From the NCBI GenBank assembly GCA_022508565.1, contig JAFLUY010000005.1:1-64000 (forward strand): DNA of 64,000 bases, written 5' to 3'. A program made the translations under genes and the position numbers. This stretch comes from Erysipelotrichales bacterium (GTDB lineage Bacteria > Bacillota_I > Bacilli_A > RF39 > UBA660). Shown piece after piece: positions 18,625 to 27,519 of the stretch. The first letter of the stretch is position 1, and each line of letters starts with the position of its first letter. Below the pieces are notes generated by a model, which was not told the DNA's origin, searched no databases, and worked only from the letters and a program-made list of their open reading frames with translations.

Positions 18625-19517
18625 TATAAATCATTTATTACTCCATTAATTAAATTTAAATCAGATGGAATTATCCAATCTACATTTGTCATTTTAAATA
18701 AAGTTAAAGGAATTATTGCGCCAGCTCTTGCACCATCCATCCATTTTGGATTACCTGGCATTAAATCATATAACTCCTGTAATGTAATATCATAAAATAC
18801 TTTTTCAGTTCCTTTAATATAATCTTCTAAGCTAACCATATATTTATGAACACCATCATCAAATAAAGTATTTGGAACTAAGTTAAATTCTGTTAATAAT
18901 TCAAATCTTTCTTCGCCACCTGTAAAGATTGCACAGTCATAATCAGTATCAAGATTTAAATCATTAAGTTTTTCTTTAACAAAATCATCCATCTCTTCTA
19001 CTGTATTACCACTTACACTCTCATTAACTTTACTAAAGTTATTTAATAGATCGGCAACACCTACTGTTAAATTCTTAGTATCAGTTATTTTATCACCTAC
19101 AAATGTGACTAATTCAGTGGTTTTACCACCCATATTGATAATTAATACTTTTTTTCCATTATAATCATTTTGCATTGCTTTTGCTAAATAATAGTTTTCA
19201 ATGCCATGACTAATAATATTAAAATGTAAGTCAAACTTATCATTAAATAATTTAACTAATTCTTGCTTACGTTCTTGTATAAGATTTCTAAATATACCTG
19301 TTACAAAAATATTAGTATTATCATATCTTAAACCGTATTTTGATTTAATAGATTCAAAATAATGACATAACTCTTGTAAATTAGCTTCACTAATACCTTT
19401 TTCCGGATCAAAATCATTTTTAAAATAAATTGAATTTTCCTCTAAAAGTTTTAGTTCAGTTTCATAACTATAAACTTTAATTGTTGAGGATCCTAAATCG
19501 ATATAATAATTTTTCAC
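18624..19517 (-). CDS. Ppx/GppA-like phosphatase (ASKHA fold)
   Basis: About 297 residues. The first phosphate loop is YYIDLGSSTIKVY, and the second is INMGGKTTELV. The adenosine-like loop is FTGGEERF. This is the actin-like fold of exopolyphosphatase/pppGpp phosphohydrolase, of single-module length without the C-terminal HD extension. GTG at 19517 follows TAGGAG and is preferred. It is paralogous to 27520-28422, which has the same length and layout. Whether it acts on polyphosphate or (p)ppGpp, or is only a binding protein, is open. Confidence 0.72.
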   Translation of the reverse strand: MKNYYIDLGSSTIKVYSYETELKLLEENSIYFKNDFDPEKGISEANLQELCHYFESIKSKYGLRYDNTNIFVTGIFRNLIQERKQELVKLFNDKFDLHFNIISHGIENYYLAKAMQNDYNGKKVLIINMGGKTTELVTFVGDKITDTKNLTVGVADLLNNFSKVNESVSGNTVEEMDDFVKEKLNDLNLDTDYDCAIFTGGEERFELLTEFNLVPNTLFDDGVHKYMVSLEDYIKGTEKVFYDITLQELYDLMPGNPKWMDGARAGAIIPLTLFKMTNVDWIIPSDLNLINGVINDL

Positions 19518-19558
19518 GTCTACCACTCCTACTACAATTATAACATATATTTATCTCT

Positions 19559-20551
19559 TTATTTAATAAATCCTAAACCTAAATGTAATTTATCACCATT
19601 TAGAAGTCTTTTCTTTAATTCCCTTTGTAATGATGTATTCTCTCTTAATAAGCTATAATCACCTACTTCATTTGGCTCATTAAAAATAAAGTTTAAGAAG
19701 TCATCTAAATTTTCTTCATGTTCAATAATATTAAATAAGTTCTGGAATTTCATTATATTACTATCTTCAGGTATAATCTCAGCGACTTCAGGGCTCAATA
19801 ACCAACTTTGCGTATAGTAAGCTAATAATTTATCATCTAGTTCTTTATAATATCTTTTTATATACTCACTTACTGCATTTAAAGAATCTTTAACTTCATC
19901 ATACTCTAATCTACCACGCGCAGGTATATGAATATAGATATAAACATGTGGTTCACTAAAATATTTATCAATCTTAGAAAAATTCTTTACTCCTATTTCA
20001 TATTGTAACCTGCCAATTTGAATTAAGTTTCCCTTGATAAAGAATGAGCCCCAAATCATTTGACTAAATCTAATACCATCCATATTAAATCTCTTTTGAT
20101 CACTAGTACAAGTTAATCTAATATTATACTTTTGTAATCTTATTTGTTCATCATCATAATTTCTTAAATTGATATTTTCTATATGCACTTTATAACCACA
20201 TAATAAGGCTACTACTGGTATCATATAACTACCATTATCTTTAAAAACACTTGAAGGAGATTTCCAAGACCATATATTATAGTAATTTTTTGCATCTGCT
20301 TTATATAAAATATAATACATTAAATAACAAAGATAATTTAATTTATTATCTTTATTTAATAATTGCACTTCTTTAATAAATCTCTTTTTAAAATCGTCAT
20401 CAAACTCATAAAAAGATATCATATATTCAAAATCAAACAAATCTAACCAATCTTCCGTGTAATTATCATCAATTTGTTGTTTACAATTTTTCCACGAATC
20501 TGGTATTTCAGACATTGAAATATAACTTGCCAATTCACTCAAAGAAAACAT
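19559..20551 (-). CDS. Acyltransferase-domain protein (NAT_N/GNAT_C-like)
   Basis: About 330 residues, resembling gut-bacterial proteins with an N-terminal NAT_N-type domain and a C-terminal GNAT-like domain. Supporting landmarks are IGRLQYEIG, the VYIYIHIPARGRL strand, QSWLLSPEV and SNIMKFQNLF. These follow the order I recall for the family. The acyl donor and acceptor are unknown. The ATG at 20551 follows GGAGGT and is preferred over the TTG at 20563. It is 41 bases upstream of the Ppx/GppA-like gene on the same strand. Confidence 0.68.
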   Translation of the reverse strand: MFSLSELASYISMSEIPDSWKNCKQQIDDNYTEDWLDLFDFEYMISFYEFDDDFKKRFIKEVQLLNKDNKLNYLCYLMYYILYKADAKNYYNIWSWKSPSSVFKDNGSYMIPVVALLCGYKVHIENINLRNYDDEQIRLQKYNIRLTCTSDQKRFNMDGIRFSQMIWGSFFIKGNLIQIGRLQYEIGVKNFSKIDKYFSEPHVYIYIHIPARGRLEYDEVKDSLNAVSEYIKRYYKELDDKLLAYYTQSWLLSPEVAEIIPEDSNIMKFQNLFNIIEHEENLDDFLNFIFNEPNEVGDYSLLRENTSLQRELKKRLLNGDKLHLGLGFIK

Positions 20552-20680
20552 AGCTACCTCCAATTATAACTTTAACCAAAGTATAATATATTTTATTATA
20601 TCAACTTTATATTAAATAAACTAATATAAAAATATCTTATTTATAGTAAAATTGCAATATAACTAAAAAAATAGATTGCA

Positions 20681-20686
20681 TATTAT
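20681..20686 (+). promoter_or_regulatory. Candidate -10 element in front of the structured element
   Basis: TATTAT lies about six bases before the paired 5' arm at 20692. A TTGCAA is present 23 bases upstream, too far for an ideal -35. Confidence 0.3.
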
Positions 20687-20691
20687 ACACT

Positions 20692-21001
20692 GGGATAGCA
20701 AATCTTTAACAGACAAAAATTGTTGAAAGGGGTATAAAAGAAAAACAAAAAAGAAGACTATAAGAAACAATTAACTATAAATAAAAATCACATATCTTTT
20801 CTTTATATTGGCGATTAAAATCAATTAATGCTATTATCCGCATTCTTATGTATTTAAACCATTGTTCCATCCTTAAACTTGTTAATATTACAACTTTTAA
20901 TATTTTATTGATATATATTATTGATACATATATCATAGTCTATACAATAATAAGTTATGCTCTTTACCTATATTTTGTTACTAAGAATAATTTACTATCC
21001 C
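20692..21001 (+). ncRNA. Structured non-coding element with paired ends (ncRNA or MITE-like)
   Basis: The 518-base gap between 20551 and 21088 has no credible gene. Its two ends pair: GGGATAGCAAAT at 20692-20703 with ATTTACTATCCC at 20990-21001 (one mismatch). Pairing then continues inward as TCTT/AAGA and TAAC/GTTA across small bulges. A TATTAT -10-like box lies just before the 5' arm and a strong terminator follows at 21022-21049. An inner hairpin (AATGC/GCATT) is near 20830. The same inverted ends would also fit the termini of a small non-autonomous transposon. I match it to no known RNA family. Confidence 0.4.
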
Positions 21002-21021
21002 AAAATAAATAACTTCATACT

Positions 21022-21049
21022 AAAAGAATATGTTTTCACATATTCTTTT
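21022..21049. terminator. Terminator of the structured element
   Basis: Stem AAAAGAATATG / CATATTCTTTT, six-base loop, T-rich tail; 38 bases upstream of the next gene. Confidence 0.75.
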
Positions 21050-21087
21050 TATTTTATGCTATAATTATTCAAGAAAGAAGAATGATC

Positions 21088-21618
21088 ATGACATGGCCAT
21101 GGATTACTAATCAAATACTTGCATTTGCAGGTTTAATATTTGTTATTTTATCTAATCAGCAAAAAACATCATATAAACTTTTACTAATGAGAACTATAGC
21201 AACATTCTTTGTCTTTGCTGGGCTATGTTTCTTAGGTAATATTTCAGCTATATTAATGTGCGGAGCTGGTGTACTTAGAAATTTTGTTTCTTTATACTTC
21301 GCAGCAAGACCTGATGCAAAAAAATCTATAAAATATATTGCTTCTATTCTAATTGTTATACTTCTTATTGTACTAAATATAATATTTTGGAATAATTGGC
21401 TTAATATATACAGTATTATTCTTGGTTCATTTAATGTTTATACATTCATGCAAGAGAAAGCTTCAACAATTAGAAAATGTTCTGTGATAACTGAAATACT
21501 TGCTGTAACTTATTACTGTATATTATTTACACCAGTAAATATTATAATAGATTCATTTGGATTAATAAGTGCAATTGTTGGAATTATACGATTAGACATA
21601 AAAAAAGAAAAGAACTAA
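21088..21618 (+). CDS. YgjV-family inner-membrane protein
   Basis: About 176 residues with five to six hydrophobic segments. The opening WITNQILAFAGLIFVILSNQ and the following LMRTIATFFVFAGLCFL resemble the YgjV family of small membrane proteins of unknown function. The ATG at 21088 has AAGAAG at better spacing than the one at 21082. It ends in a terminator shared with the convergent ABC transporter gene. Confidence 0.7.
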   Translation: MTWPWITNQILAFAGLIFVILSNQQKTSYKLLLMRTIATFFVFAGLCFLGNISAILMCGAGVLRNFVSLYFAARPDAKKSIKYIASILIVILLIVLNIIFWNNWLNIYSIILGSFNVYTFMQEKASTIRKCSVITEILAVTYYCILFTPVNIIIDSFGLISAIVGIIRLDIKKEKN

Positions 21619-21636
21619 CGACTTCTTTTCTTTTTT
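21600..21636. terminator. Bidirectional terminator overlapping both gene ends
   Basis: Inverted repeat AAAAAGAAAAGAA / TTCTTTTCTTTTT. The stop codons of both convergent genes lie within it. Confidence 0.65.
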
Positions 21637-23300
21637 ATTTTAGATTTAGATGTATTTAAAACTAAAATATTTTTTCTCTTTGATAGAATATTAAGATTTA
21701 TTGCAACTATACTAAATCCTAAAAATAATAATGATGCCGTAATAAGAATCAGCCAAATCCCTAATACATGATCTTGACTAAATTTAAAGAAATTGGTTGA
21801 TGGCTCTAAAACACCATATGTGGTTAAATTACTTATTGTTCCGAAACTTTCATAACCCCATCTTCCAGATGTAAAATAAGAAATATTTTTGGTTAAATCT
21901 ACAAAAGGAATGAACATTCCAGAGAATAACATTTGTATCATCATATAAAGGGGCGAGAATATTAAAGTTGTTTTAGTATCTTTTACAACTGAAGAAATTA
22001 ATAACCCAATAATGCTTGTAGAAAAAGCAATTAAAAAGAAATTAATGATTAATTCAAAATGAGTATTAAATAACAAGTTACCGTCAGGTCTTGGATCTAA
22101 ATGAAAATAGACAATTGAAACACAAGTTATTGCTTGATACAAACAAAGAATAGAAACAACTATAATTTTAGAAAATATATATGAAGCAAAGTTCAGTCCA
22201 CTCATATACTCCTTTTTTAACATATCTCTTTCTTTAACTATTTCTTGTATTGTATTGAAAAGCCCTAGCCACATTGATGCCATTGTAAAAGCAGCACACA
22301 TCATCGAAGCAGTTAGAGGATTTAATAAACTATCTTTTTCAGTAGCTAAGCATATCAAGAATCCCATAAGTAATGCTTGACCTAAAAGTAATACCAACAT
22401 AAACCTATTATTAATTAATGATGAAACATATCTTTTTACAAGAGTAATTGTTTGACTGAAAAAACCAACTCTTTTTTTATTTTTAATCTTTTCTTTCGGG
22501 TTTATCTCCAACTGTTCTTGCTTACTATTATACTTTTTATACCATGATGCAGAATCTTCTTTTAATATATCATAAATATCTACGAACTCATCAACATTAA
22601 AGTATTTAAATATATCTTCATATGGTCCATAATAACAAACTCTTCCATCAGTTCCCATAAATATAACTTTATCACATAAATTAAGATTTGAAACTGTATG
22701 AGCTGTCATTACAATTGTTTTGCCAGTATCTGCGATTTCTCTTAACTTTTTCATTATCTTTTTTTCAATATTTGCATCTAATCCGCTTGTTGGTTCATCA
22801 AGCAAAAATAAATTAGGATCACTAAGCATTTCTGTAGCGATTGACGCTCTCTTTTTTTCGCCACCACTAAGATTTTTTATAACTGTATTTCTAACATGAG
22901 ATAACTCTAACACTTTTAAAACATAACTTACTGTCTTTTTAATTTCTTCTTTATTAATTCCTTTAATTCTTAATTTTAATGAATATTCTAATGATTTTTG
23001 TAATGTTAATGATTGGTCTAGTATTTCCTCTTGAGGCACATATGCAATCTTGCCTTTAAAGTACTCTTCTTCTTTTTGAATATCTAAGCCTTCTACATAA
23101 ACATGACCATTACTAGGAGCACTATAGCCACTTAATATATTCATTAATGTTGTCTTTCCTGCACCAGAACATCCAACAATTGCAACAAATTCGCCGCGAT
23201 TAATTTTTAAACTTAATTTAGATAATATTTTATGAGATTGCTTTTTTATCATTACATATTTACTAATATTATCTATAACTAAATCAAAGCCTTCTGTCAT
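21615..23300 (-). CDS. ABCG-type ABC transporter (ATPase fused to ABC-2 permease)
   Basis: A half-transporter of 561 residues in ATPase-then-membrane order, as in the ABCG/White family. Walker A is GCSGAGKTT near residue 43. The signature NLSGGEKKRASIATEM precedes Walker B LFLLDEPTSGLD, and MTAHT supplies the H-loop. About six membrane helices follow from residue 290. It probably works as a dimer exporting a lipid or drug. GGAGT precedes the ATG. It is monocistronic. Confidence 0.88.
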   Translation of the reverse strand: MTEGFDLVIDNISKYVMIKKQSHKILSKLSLKINRGEFVAIVGCSGAGKTTLMNILSGYSAPSNGHVYVEGLDIQKEEEYFKGKIAYVPQEEILDQSLTLQKSLEYSLKLRIKGINKEEIKKTVSYVLKVLELSHVRNTVIKNLSGGEKKRASIATEMLSDPNLFLLDEPTSGLDANIEKKIMKKLREIADTGKTIVMTAHTVSNLNLCDKVIFMGTDGRVCYYGPYEDIFKYFNVDEFVDIYDILKEDSASWYKKYNSKQEQLEINPKEKIKNKKRVGFFSQTITLVKRYVSSLINNRFMLVLLLGQALLMGFLICLATEKDSLLNPLTASMMCAAFTMASMWLGLFNTIQEIVKERDMLKKEYMSGLNFASYIFSKIIVVSILCLYQAITCVSIVYFHLDPRPDGNLLFNTHFELIINFFLIAFSTSIIGLLISSVVKDTKTTLIFSPLYMMIQMLFSGMFIPFVDLTKNISYFTSGRWGYESFGTISNLTTYGVLEPSTNFFKFSQDHVLGIWLILITASLLFLGFSIVAINLNILSKRKNILVLNTSKSKIKKKRSR

Positions 23301-23329
23301 TTTTTTACTCCTTACTTAATAAGTATAAC

Positions 23330-23363
23330 AAAATAAAAAGATAAATAGTATTTATTTATCTTT
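23330..23363 (-). terminator. Second hairpin downstream of trxB
   Basis: Inverted repeat AAAGATAAATA / TATTTATCTTT; on the minus strand it is followed by TTTTATTTT. It backs up the terminator at 23403. Confidence 0.5.
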
Positions 23364-23402
23364 TCTTTACTTATTAGTTTACCATTATCCTATTTAGAAT
23401 TT

Positions 23403-23432
23403 GAAAAAAAGAAGATATGAAAAGTCCATATC
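23403..23432 (-). terminator. Terminator of the trxB operon
   Basis: Stem GATATG / CATATC with a T-rich tail on the minus strand, just after the trxB stop codon. Confidence 0.65.
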
Positions 23433-23438
23433 CGTTTG

Positions 23439-24347
23439 CTATTTTAAATTGCTTATATATTTACTTGCTTCTATTGCAGCAATAGCACCATCATTTGTTG
23501 CTGTAACTAACTGTCTTACATCTTTGGTTCTATTATCACCTGCTACAAAGATGCCAGGAATATTTGTATGGCAATCTTCAGAAGCAACAATATACCCAGC
23601 TTCATCAACTTTAATTAAGTTTTCAAAGTCAGCATTTGCAGGAGTTCTTCCAATAGCTACAAATAAAGCTGATACTTCTAATTCTTTTGTTTCTCCATCT
23701 TTATTAGTAACTTCAATGCTTTCTAAATTATCCTTAGCATTTAATTTAGTTACACTACTATTTAAAAAGAATTCGACATTATCTTTTTCCTTTAGTTTAT
23801 TTACCATTGCTTCATCGGCTCTAAACTCATCTCTTCTATGAATTAAATAAACTTTAGAAGCAATTTCAGATAAATATAATGCATCATCTATTGCCGTATT
23901 TCCGCCACCCTGAACAGCAACTACTTTATCCTTATAGAAGTTGCCATCACAAGTAGCACAATAGGAAATACCTTTACCTACTAATTCATTTTCATTTTCT
24001 AAACCAAGTTTCCTATTTTCAGCTCCAGTGGCAATTATTACAGATTTGGTTTTATAAGTATTATTAGATGTTATAACTTCTTTATAATCATCATTATTTT
24101 TTATTTCTGTAACTTTTTCAAAATATATCTCAGCACCTAAAGACTTTGCTTGTTCATATAATTTAGTTGCAAAATCAAAACCTGATATATGAAATTCCAC
24201 TGGATAATTTTCAATATCAAGTGAATTTATAATTTGACCACCATAGCTAAGTGCTTCTAACACTAAAGTTTTCTTATTTGCTCTTCTAGAGTATATAGAA
24301 GATGTTAATCCAGCTGGTCCTGCTCCAATAATTATCACATCATACAT
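23439..24347 (-). CDS. trxB: Thioredoxin reductase
   Basis: An FAD/NADPH-dependent reductase of 302 residues. The N-terminal FAD motif is IIIGAGPAGL, the redox-active disulfide is CATC within GISYCATCDG, and the NADPH motif is VQGGGNTAID with HRRDEFRA downstream. The C-terminal FAD segment IFVAGDNR is present. It keeps thioredoxin reduced. The ATG at 24347 is preceded by GGTGAT; the track start at 24389 would overlap the SDR gene. It is the last gene of a five-gene operon. Confidence 0.95.
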   Translation of the reverse strand: MYDVIIIGAGPAGLTSSIYSRRANKKTLVLEALSYGGQIINSLDIENYPVEFHISGFDFATKLYEQAKSLGAEIYFEKVTEIKNNDDYKEVITSNNTYKTKSVIIATGAENRKLGLENENELVGKGISYCATCDGNFYKDKVVAVQGGGNTAIDDALYLSEIASKVYLIHRRDEFRADEAMVNKLKEKDNVEFFLNSSVTKLNAKDNLESIEVTNKDGETKELEVSALFVAIGRTPANADFENLIKVDEAGYIVASEDCHTNIPGIFVAGDNRTKDVRQLVTATNDGAIAAIEASKYISNLK

Positions 24348-24364
24348 ATAATCACCATATTTTT

Positions 24365-25090
24365 CTATATTCTTCCACCATTTATCCAAATGTTTTCTCC
24401 AGTTATAAAACTAGAATCATCAGATAATAAGAATAAACATAATTTAGCTGTATCTTCAGGTGTTGCAAATCTTCCTAAAGGAGTATCCTTTAATTTTTGT
24501 TCAATTTCTTCTTCTTTCCATCCTCTAAGTGATAATGGAGTTGGAGTAAAAGCTGGACATATTGAATTTGCTCTAATCTTTTTATCAGCATATTCTAACG
24601 CAGTTGCTTTAGTAAAATTAATAATGCCAGCTGAGGCCGCACAGTAAGCAGGAGACTCAGTACATGGAACAACTCCTAAGTGTGATGAAATATTAACAAT
24701 GCTTCCTCCATCACTCATAATTTGATATGCATGCTTGGTACATATTACTTTTCCTAATAAATTTATGTCTAATACTTTCTTAAAATCATCAATTGCAAAT
24801 TCTTTAATCAAATTATCTATAAAAGTGCCTGCATTATTAACAAGATAATCTAATCTTCCAAACTTATCTTTTATTAAGTTCATTATATTAATGACTTCAT
24901 CTTCACGACTAACATCACACTTAACAATAAGTAAATTATCACTAGCTATTTCACTTTCTAAAGTTTTAGCATTTTCAACATTTGTGCTATAACAAGTAAT
25001 AACTTTCACTCCTTTTTCAATCAATTCTTTAACTATTTCTTTTCCTATACCGGATGTCCCTCCAGTAACAAATGCAATCTTGTCTTTCAT
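24365..25090 (-). CDS. SDR-family oxidoreductase lacking the catalytic lysine
   Basis: A classical 241-residue short-chain dehydrogenase, FabG-like. The cofactor motif is TGGTSGIGKE, followed by NNAG and the catalytic-Ser segment NISSHLG. The YxxxK motif reads YCAAS, so the catalytic Lys is replaced by Ser, confirmed by reading the codons. The C-terminal FITGENIWINGG is typical. The substitution should impair normal hydride transfer. It lies 17 bases upstream of trxB. Confidence 0.85.
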   Translation of the reverse strand: MKDKIAFVTGGTSGIGKEIVKELIEKGVKVITCYSTNVENAKTLESEIASDNLLIVKCDVSREDEVINIMNLIKDKFGRLDYLVNNAGTFIDNLIKEFAIDDFKKVLDINLLGKVICTKHAYQIMSDGGSIVNISSHLGVVPCTESPAYCAASAGIINFTKATALEYADKKIRANSICPAFTPTPLSLRGWKEEEIEQKLKDTPLGRFATPEDTAKLCLFLLSDDSSFITGENIWINGGRI

Positions 25091-25105
25091 AATAATCTCC
25101 TCACC

Positions 25106-25411
25106 TTAATCAACTAAATCTGTATAGTAAATTATTTCTTTATTTAATGATTTAGCCAACTCAATTTCTTTTTTTGTAGATTCACCAATATAACCGCCTA
25201 CATTAGTAACTAAAATTGCATCAGATATTTTTATTTTTTCTAAATGCATTTTACCAAGAATTTCCCCTTCTTCTTCAGTAAGACTATCTTTATCACAATC
25301 CGCCGGACATATTGGCACTAACACATTATTACCCTCAAGTTCCATTTTTAATGCAATACTCATCATTTCATTTTTGAATTTTAAACTTCCACAAACTGTT
25401 ATTGTCTTCAT
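25106..25411 (-). CDS. Small nucleoside 2-deoxyribosyltransferase-like protein
   Basis: A 101-residue Rossmann-like protein with VCGSLKF at the start, KISDAILVTNVGGYIGESTKKEIELA in the middle (the Glu in GES is the family's conserved acid), and a final strand IIYYTD. It resembles the small proteins of the nucleoside deoxyribosyltransferase/TIR-like superfamily found near nucleotide-metabolism genes. It lies between the glycosylase gene (3 bases) and the SDR gene (15 bases) in one operon. Confidence 0.65.
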   Translation of the reverse strand: MKTITVCGSLKFKNEMMSIALKMELEGNNVLVPICPADCDKDSLTEEEGEILGKMHLEKIKISDAILVTNVGGYIGESTKKEIELAKSLNKEIIYYTDLVD

Positions 25412-25414
25412 ATT

Positions 25415-26182
25415 TTATACCTTCCTTTTACAAGTATTACTAAGTGGACATTCACCACACTTTTTATTATTACAAAACTGATTACCTACTGTCCATAAAT
25501 ACTTATCTATATCTGCTGAAGCAACATTATTGATTGATGCTGCTTTAACCCAAGATTCACCTAAACTATTAATCTCTTCTTCATTTAATATTTTTTTATT
25601 AACTACTCCATTTAAATAACTAATTTCTATATCGTGTCTATCTATTGGAATATTTTCTAAATCAAAATTAAAATCACTTATACCTGATTCATATATTAAT
25701 CTTAAGAGCAAACCTCCTGTTTTTTGACCATATCCCTTAATACTCAATATTAAATTTGCTAGTTCATCAAAACTTTTAATTGATTTAATTCTATTAAATA
25801 AATCTTGATTATCATTTAAATAAATTGAAAGACTTATCCATTTATTAACAGCAACATTTGGATATCGAGGATGAATATTATTAACAATTATATTTTTTAA
25901 TTCATCAAGATTATTGGTAAAATTATCTACTACATATTTTGGATTAAATATGTAAGGATATTCATTATAAGTTTCAATTAAGTTTTTATGATAGATTACA
26001 GAACGCATACTATAATCTAATAAACAAGAATAGAAAATATAAATCAAATATGATTCACTATTTTTATTTAAATTGCTTGGATAACTTACTTCAGCTGAAC
26101 TTTGTGACTCAGAATAATAATCTCTTAATAATTTAGAGCAGATGTTTGCTTTATCAAAATCTATATTAAAACTATTATTCAT
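25415..26182 (-). CDS. HhH-GPD-type DNA glycosylase with Fe-S-like cysteine cluster
   Basis: About 255 residues. A helix-hairpin-helix motif (IKGYGQKTGGLLLR) is followed after about 25 residues by IPIDRHD, where the family's catalytic Asp sits. The C-terminus has C-X4-C-X2-C-X5-C (FCNNKKCGECPLSNTC), close to the endonuclease III iron-sulfur loop but two residues shorter in the first spacing. Likely role: excision of a damaged or modified base. The ATG at 26182 overlaps the ASCH gene's end (ATGAATAA), implying translational coupling; the track start at 26245 is unlikely. Confidence 0.72.
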   Translation of the reverse strand: MNNSFNIDFDKANICSKLLRDYYSESQSSAEVSYPSNLNKNSESYLIYIFYSCLLDYSMRSVIYHKNLIETYNEYPYIFNPKYVVDNFTNNLDELKNIIVNNIHPRYPNVAVNKWISLSIYLNDNQDLFNRIKSIKSFDELANLILSIKGYGQKTGGLLLRLIYESGISDFNFDLENIPIDRHDIEISYLNGVVNKKILNEEEINSLGESWVKAASINNVASADIDKYLWTVGNQFCNNKKCGECPLSNTCKRKV

Positions 26183-26645
26183 TTTCTTGATCCCATAAGC
26201 TAAGTTGCTCATTTGATTTACTAGATTTTGTTTTACCATCATCATAATCCCATAAACCTAATTGCCCATTAATAGGAATAGGAGCAATCTTTTCAACATC
26301 TTCAAGCTTAAATCCATAGCCTTCCCATACTTTTTCATAATTACCAGTACCTGCAACTTTATCAATAAATCCATAATAGATCAAACTATCTTTTTCTTGT
26401 AGTGATTTAGCCATCTTTTCATCAATATATACACAATCAGTTATATTAGCTTTAGCTATAATACATCCAGTTGGATATTCTAGATTTAGATGTTCAAATC
26501 TCTTCATAGCTTTCCTATCAATACCTTTTCCAGCATGTATTAATATCTCACCACGAAACTTCGTTTTCCAAGTTCTAAATTCATATTTCTTATAACCTTC
26601 TTTAATTAATGTAGCCCACGGTTGTTTTATTGTTATAACTTTCAT
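26175..26645 (-). CDS. ASCH-domain protein with two clamp-binding-like tail motifs
   Basis: A 156-residue protein with an ASCH (PUA-like) nucleic-acid-binding domain: ITIKQPWATLIKEGYKKYEFRTW and RGEILIHAGKG are characteristic. The tail contains NGQLGLWDYDD and later NEQLSLWDQEN, each close to the bacterial sliding-clamp-binding consensus QL(S/D)LF. ASCH domains bind or process RNA or modified nucleosides. It is the first gene of the operon and is translationally coupled to the glycosylase gene. Confidence 0.75.
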   Translation of the reverse strand: MKVITIKQPWATLIKEGYKKYEFRTWKTKFRGEILIHAGKGIDRKAMKRFEHLNLEYPTGCIIAKANITDCVYIDEKMAKSLQEKDSLIYYGFIDKVAGTGNYEKVWEGYGFKLEDVEKIAPIPINGQLGLWDYDDGKTKSSKSNEQLSLWDQENE

Positions 26646-26727
26646 AAGTACTCCTCACTTTATAACAATATTTTAACACAAAACAACACATATTTGATAC
26701 AATATAGTCTTAAGAAAAGGTGATATC

Positions 26728-27465
26728 ATGGTTATACTTGATAAACTAACTGAAAGTAATTCAATAAAAAGTATATTTTTCGATATTGATGGTACGATTA
26801 CTAGATGGAAAGATGTAAGATCATTCTTAACAAAAGCATTAAGGGAACTAGATATGCCTTATAAAGAAGAATATCTTAGTGGTTTATATAAAGCAATGAA
26901 GTTAAATGACTATAATACCTTAACATCTGGACTTATGGATGAAGATGCTTATGCTAATTTACTTGGCATATATATAAGTGATTTGAAAAATTTTGGTTTA
27001 ACCGGAAAAGATTTAAAAAATAAAATGTTTGAACTTGAAGCATCACAAACTTATATAGATGATGATGTCTATGAAGAACTTACTCATTTGCAATCTGAGT
27101 ATCACTTATATTGTTATACAAATTGGTTTAAAATACAAGCAATGAAAAAACTTGAATATCACAATTTAGATAAATTCTTTTTAGCAGTTCATACTCCAGA
27201 AGATATGTTTATAAAACAAAGTTCTATCGCCTATCAATATCTTTTAGAAAAATATAGACTAAAACCAGAGGAAACACTTTTTATAGGAGATTCCAAAACT
27301 GATATCGTTCCAAGTAAAAAAGTTGGAATTAAAACTATTTATATTAATTATGATATAAAAACTGAAGATGATATTAATGCATCTTCAATGGAATTAATTA
27401 ACGCCTCCGATGCAAGTATTACAAAGTTTTCGGACATACATGTTGTTCTTTCTAAAAAATATTAA
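26728..27465 (+). CDS. HAD-family hydrolase (YjjG-like)
   Basis: A 245-residue HAD-IA phosphatase. Motif I is FFDIDGTITR, motif II is in YCYTNWFK, and motifs III/IV are KQSS and LFIGDSKTDIVPSKKVG. The helical cap follows motif I, as in YjjG/pyrimidine-nucleotidase-like members. The substrate is unknown. AAAAGGTGAT precedes the ATG. It is 54 bases upstream of the Ppx/GppA-like gene on the same strand. Confidence 0.8.
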   Translation: MVILDKLTESNSIKSIFFDIDGTITRWKDVRSFLTKALRELDMPYKEEYLSGLYKAMKLNDYNTLTSGLMDEDAYANLLGIYISDLKNFGLTGKDLKNKMFELEASQTYIDDDVYEELTHLQSEYHLYCYTNWFKIQAMKKLEYHNLDKFFLAVHTPEDMFIKQSSIAYQYLLEKYRLKPEETLFIGDSKTDIVPSKKVGIKTIYINYDIKTEDDINASSMELINASDASITKFSDIHVVLSKKY

Positions 27466-27519
27466 TAAATATGTTTAAAAATCTTTCTTATTAGATTATA
27501 ATTAATTAAAGGAGATTAT

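Noticed and set aside
20775-20870. 31-codon minus-strand ORF inside the structured non-coding element
   Set aside because: The AAGG before its ATG is too close to serve as a ribosome site, composition is ordinary for random AT-rich DNA, and it lies within the paired element.
23401-23841. 146-codon plus-strand ORF over trxB
   Set aside because: Mirror frame of the highly conserved thioredoxin reductase coding region; no supporting signals.
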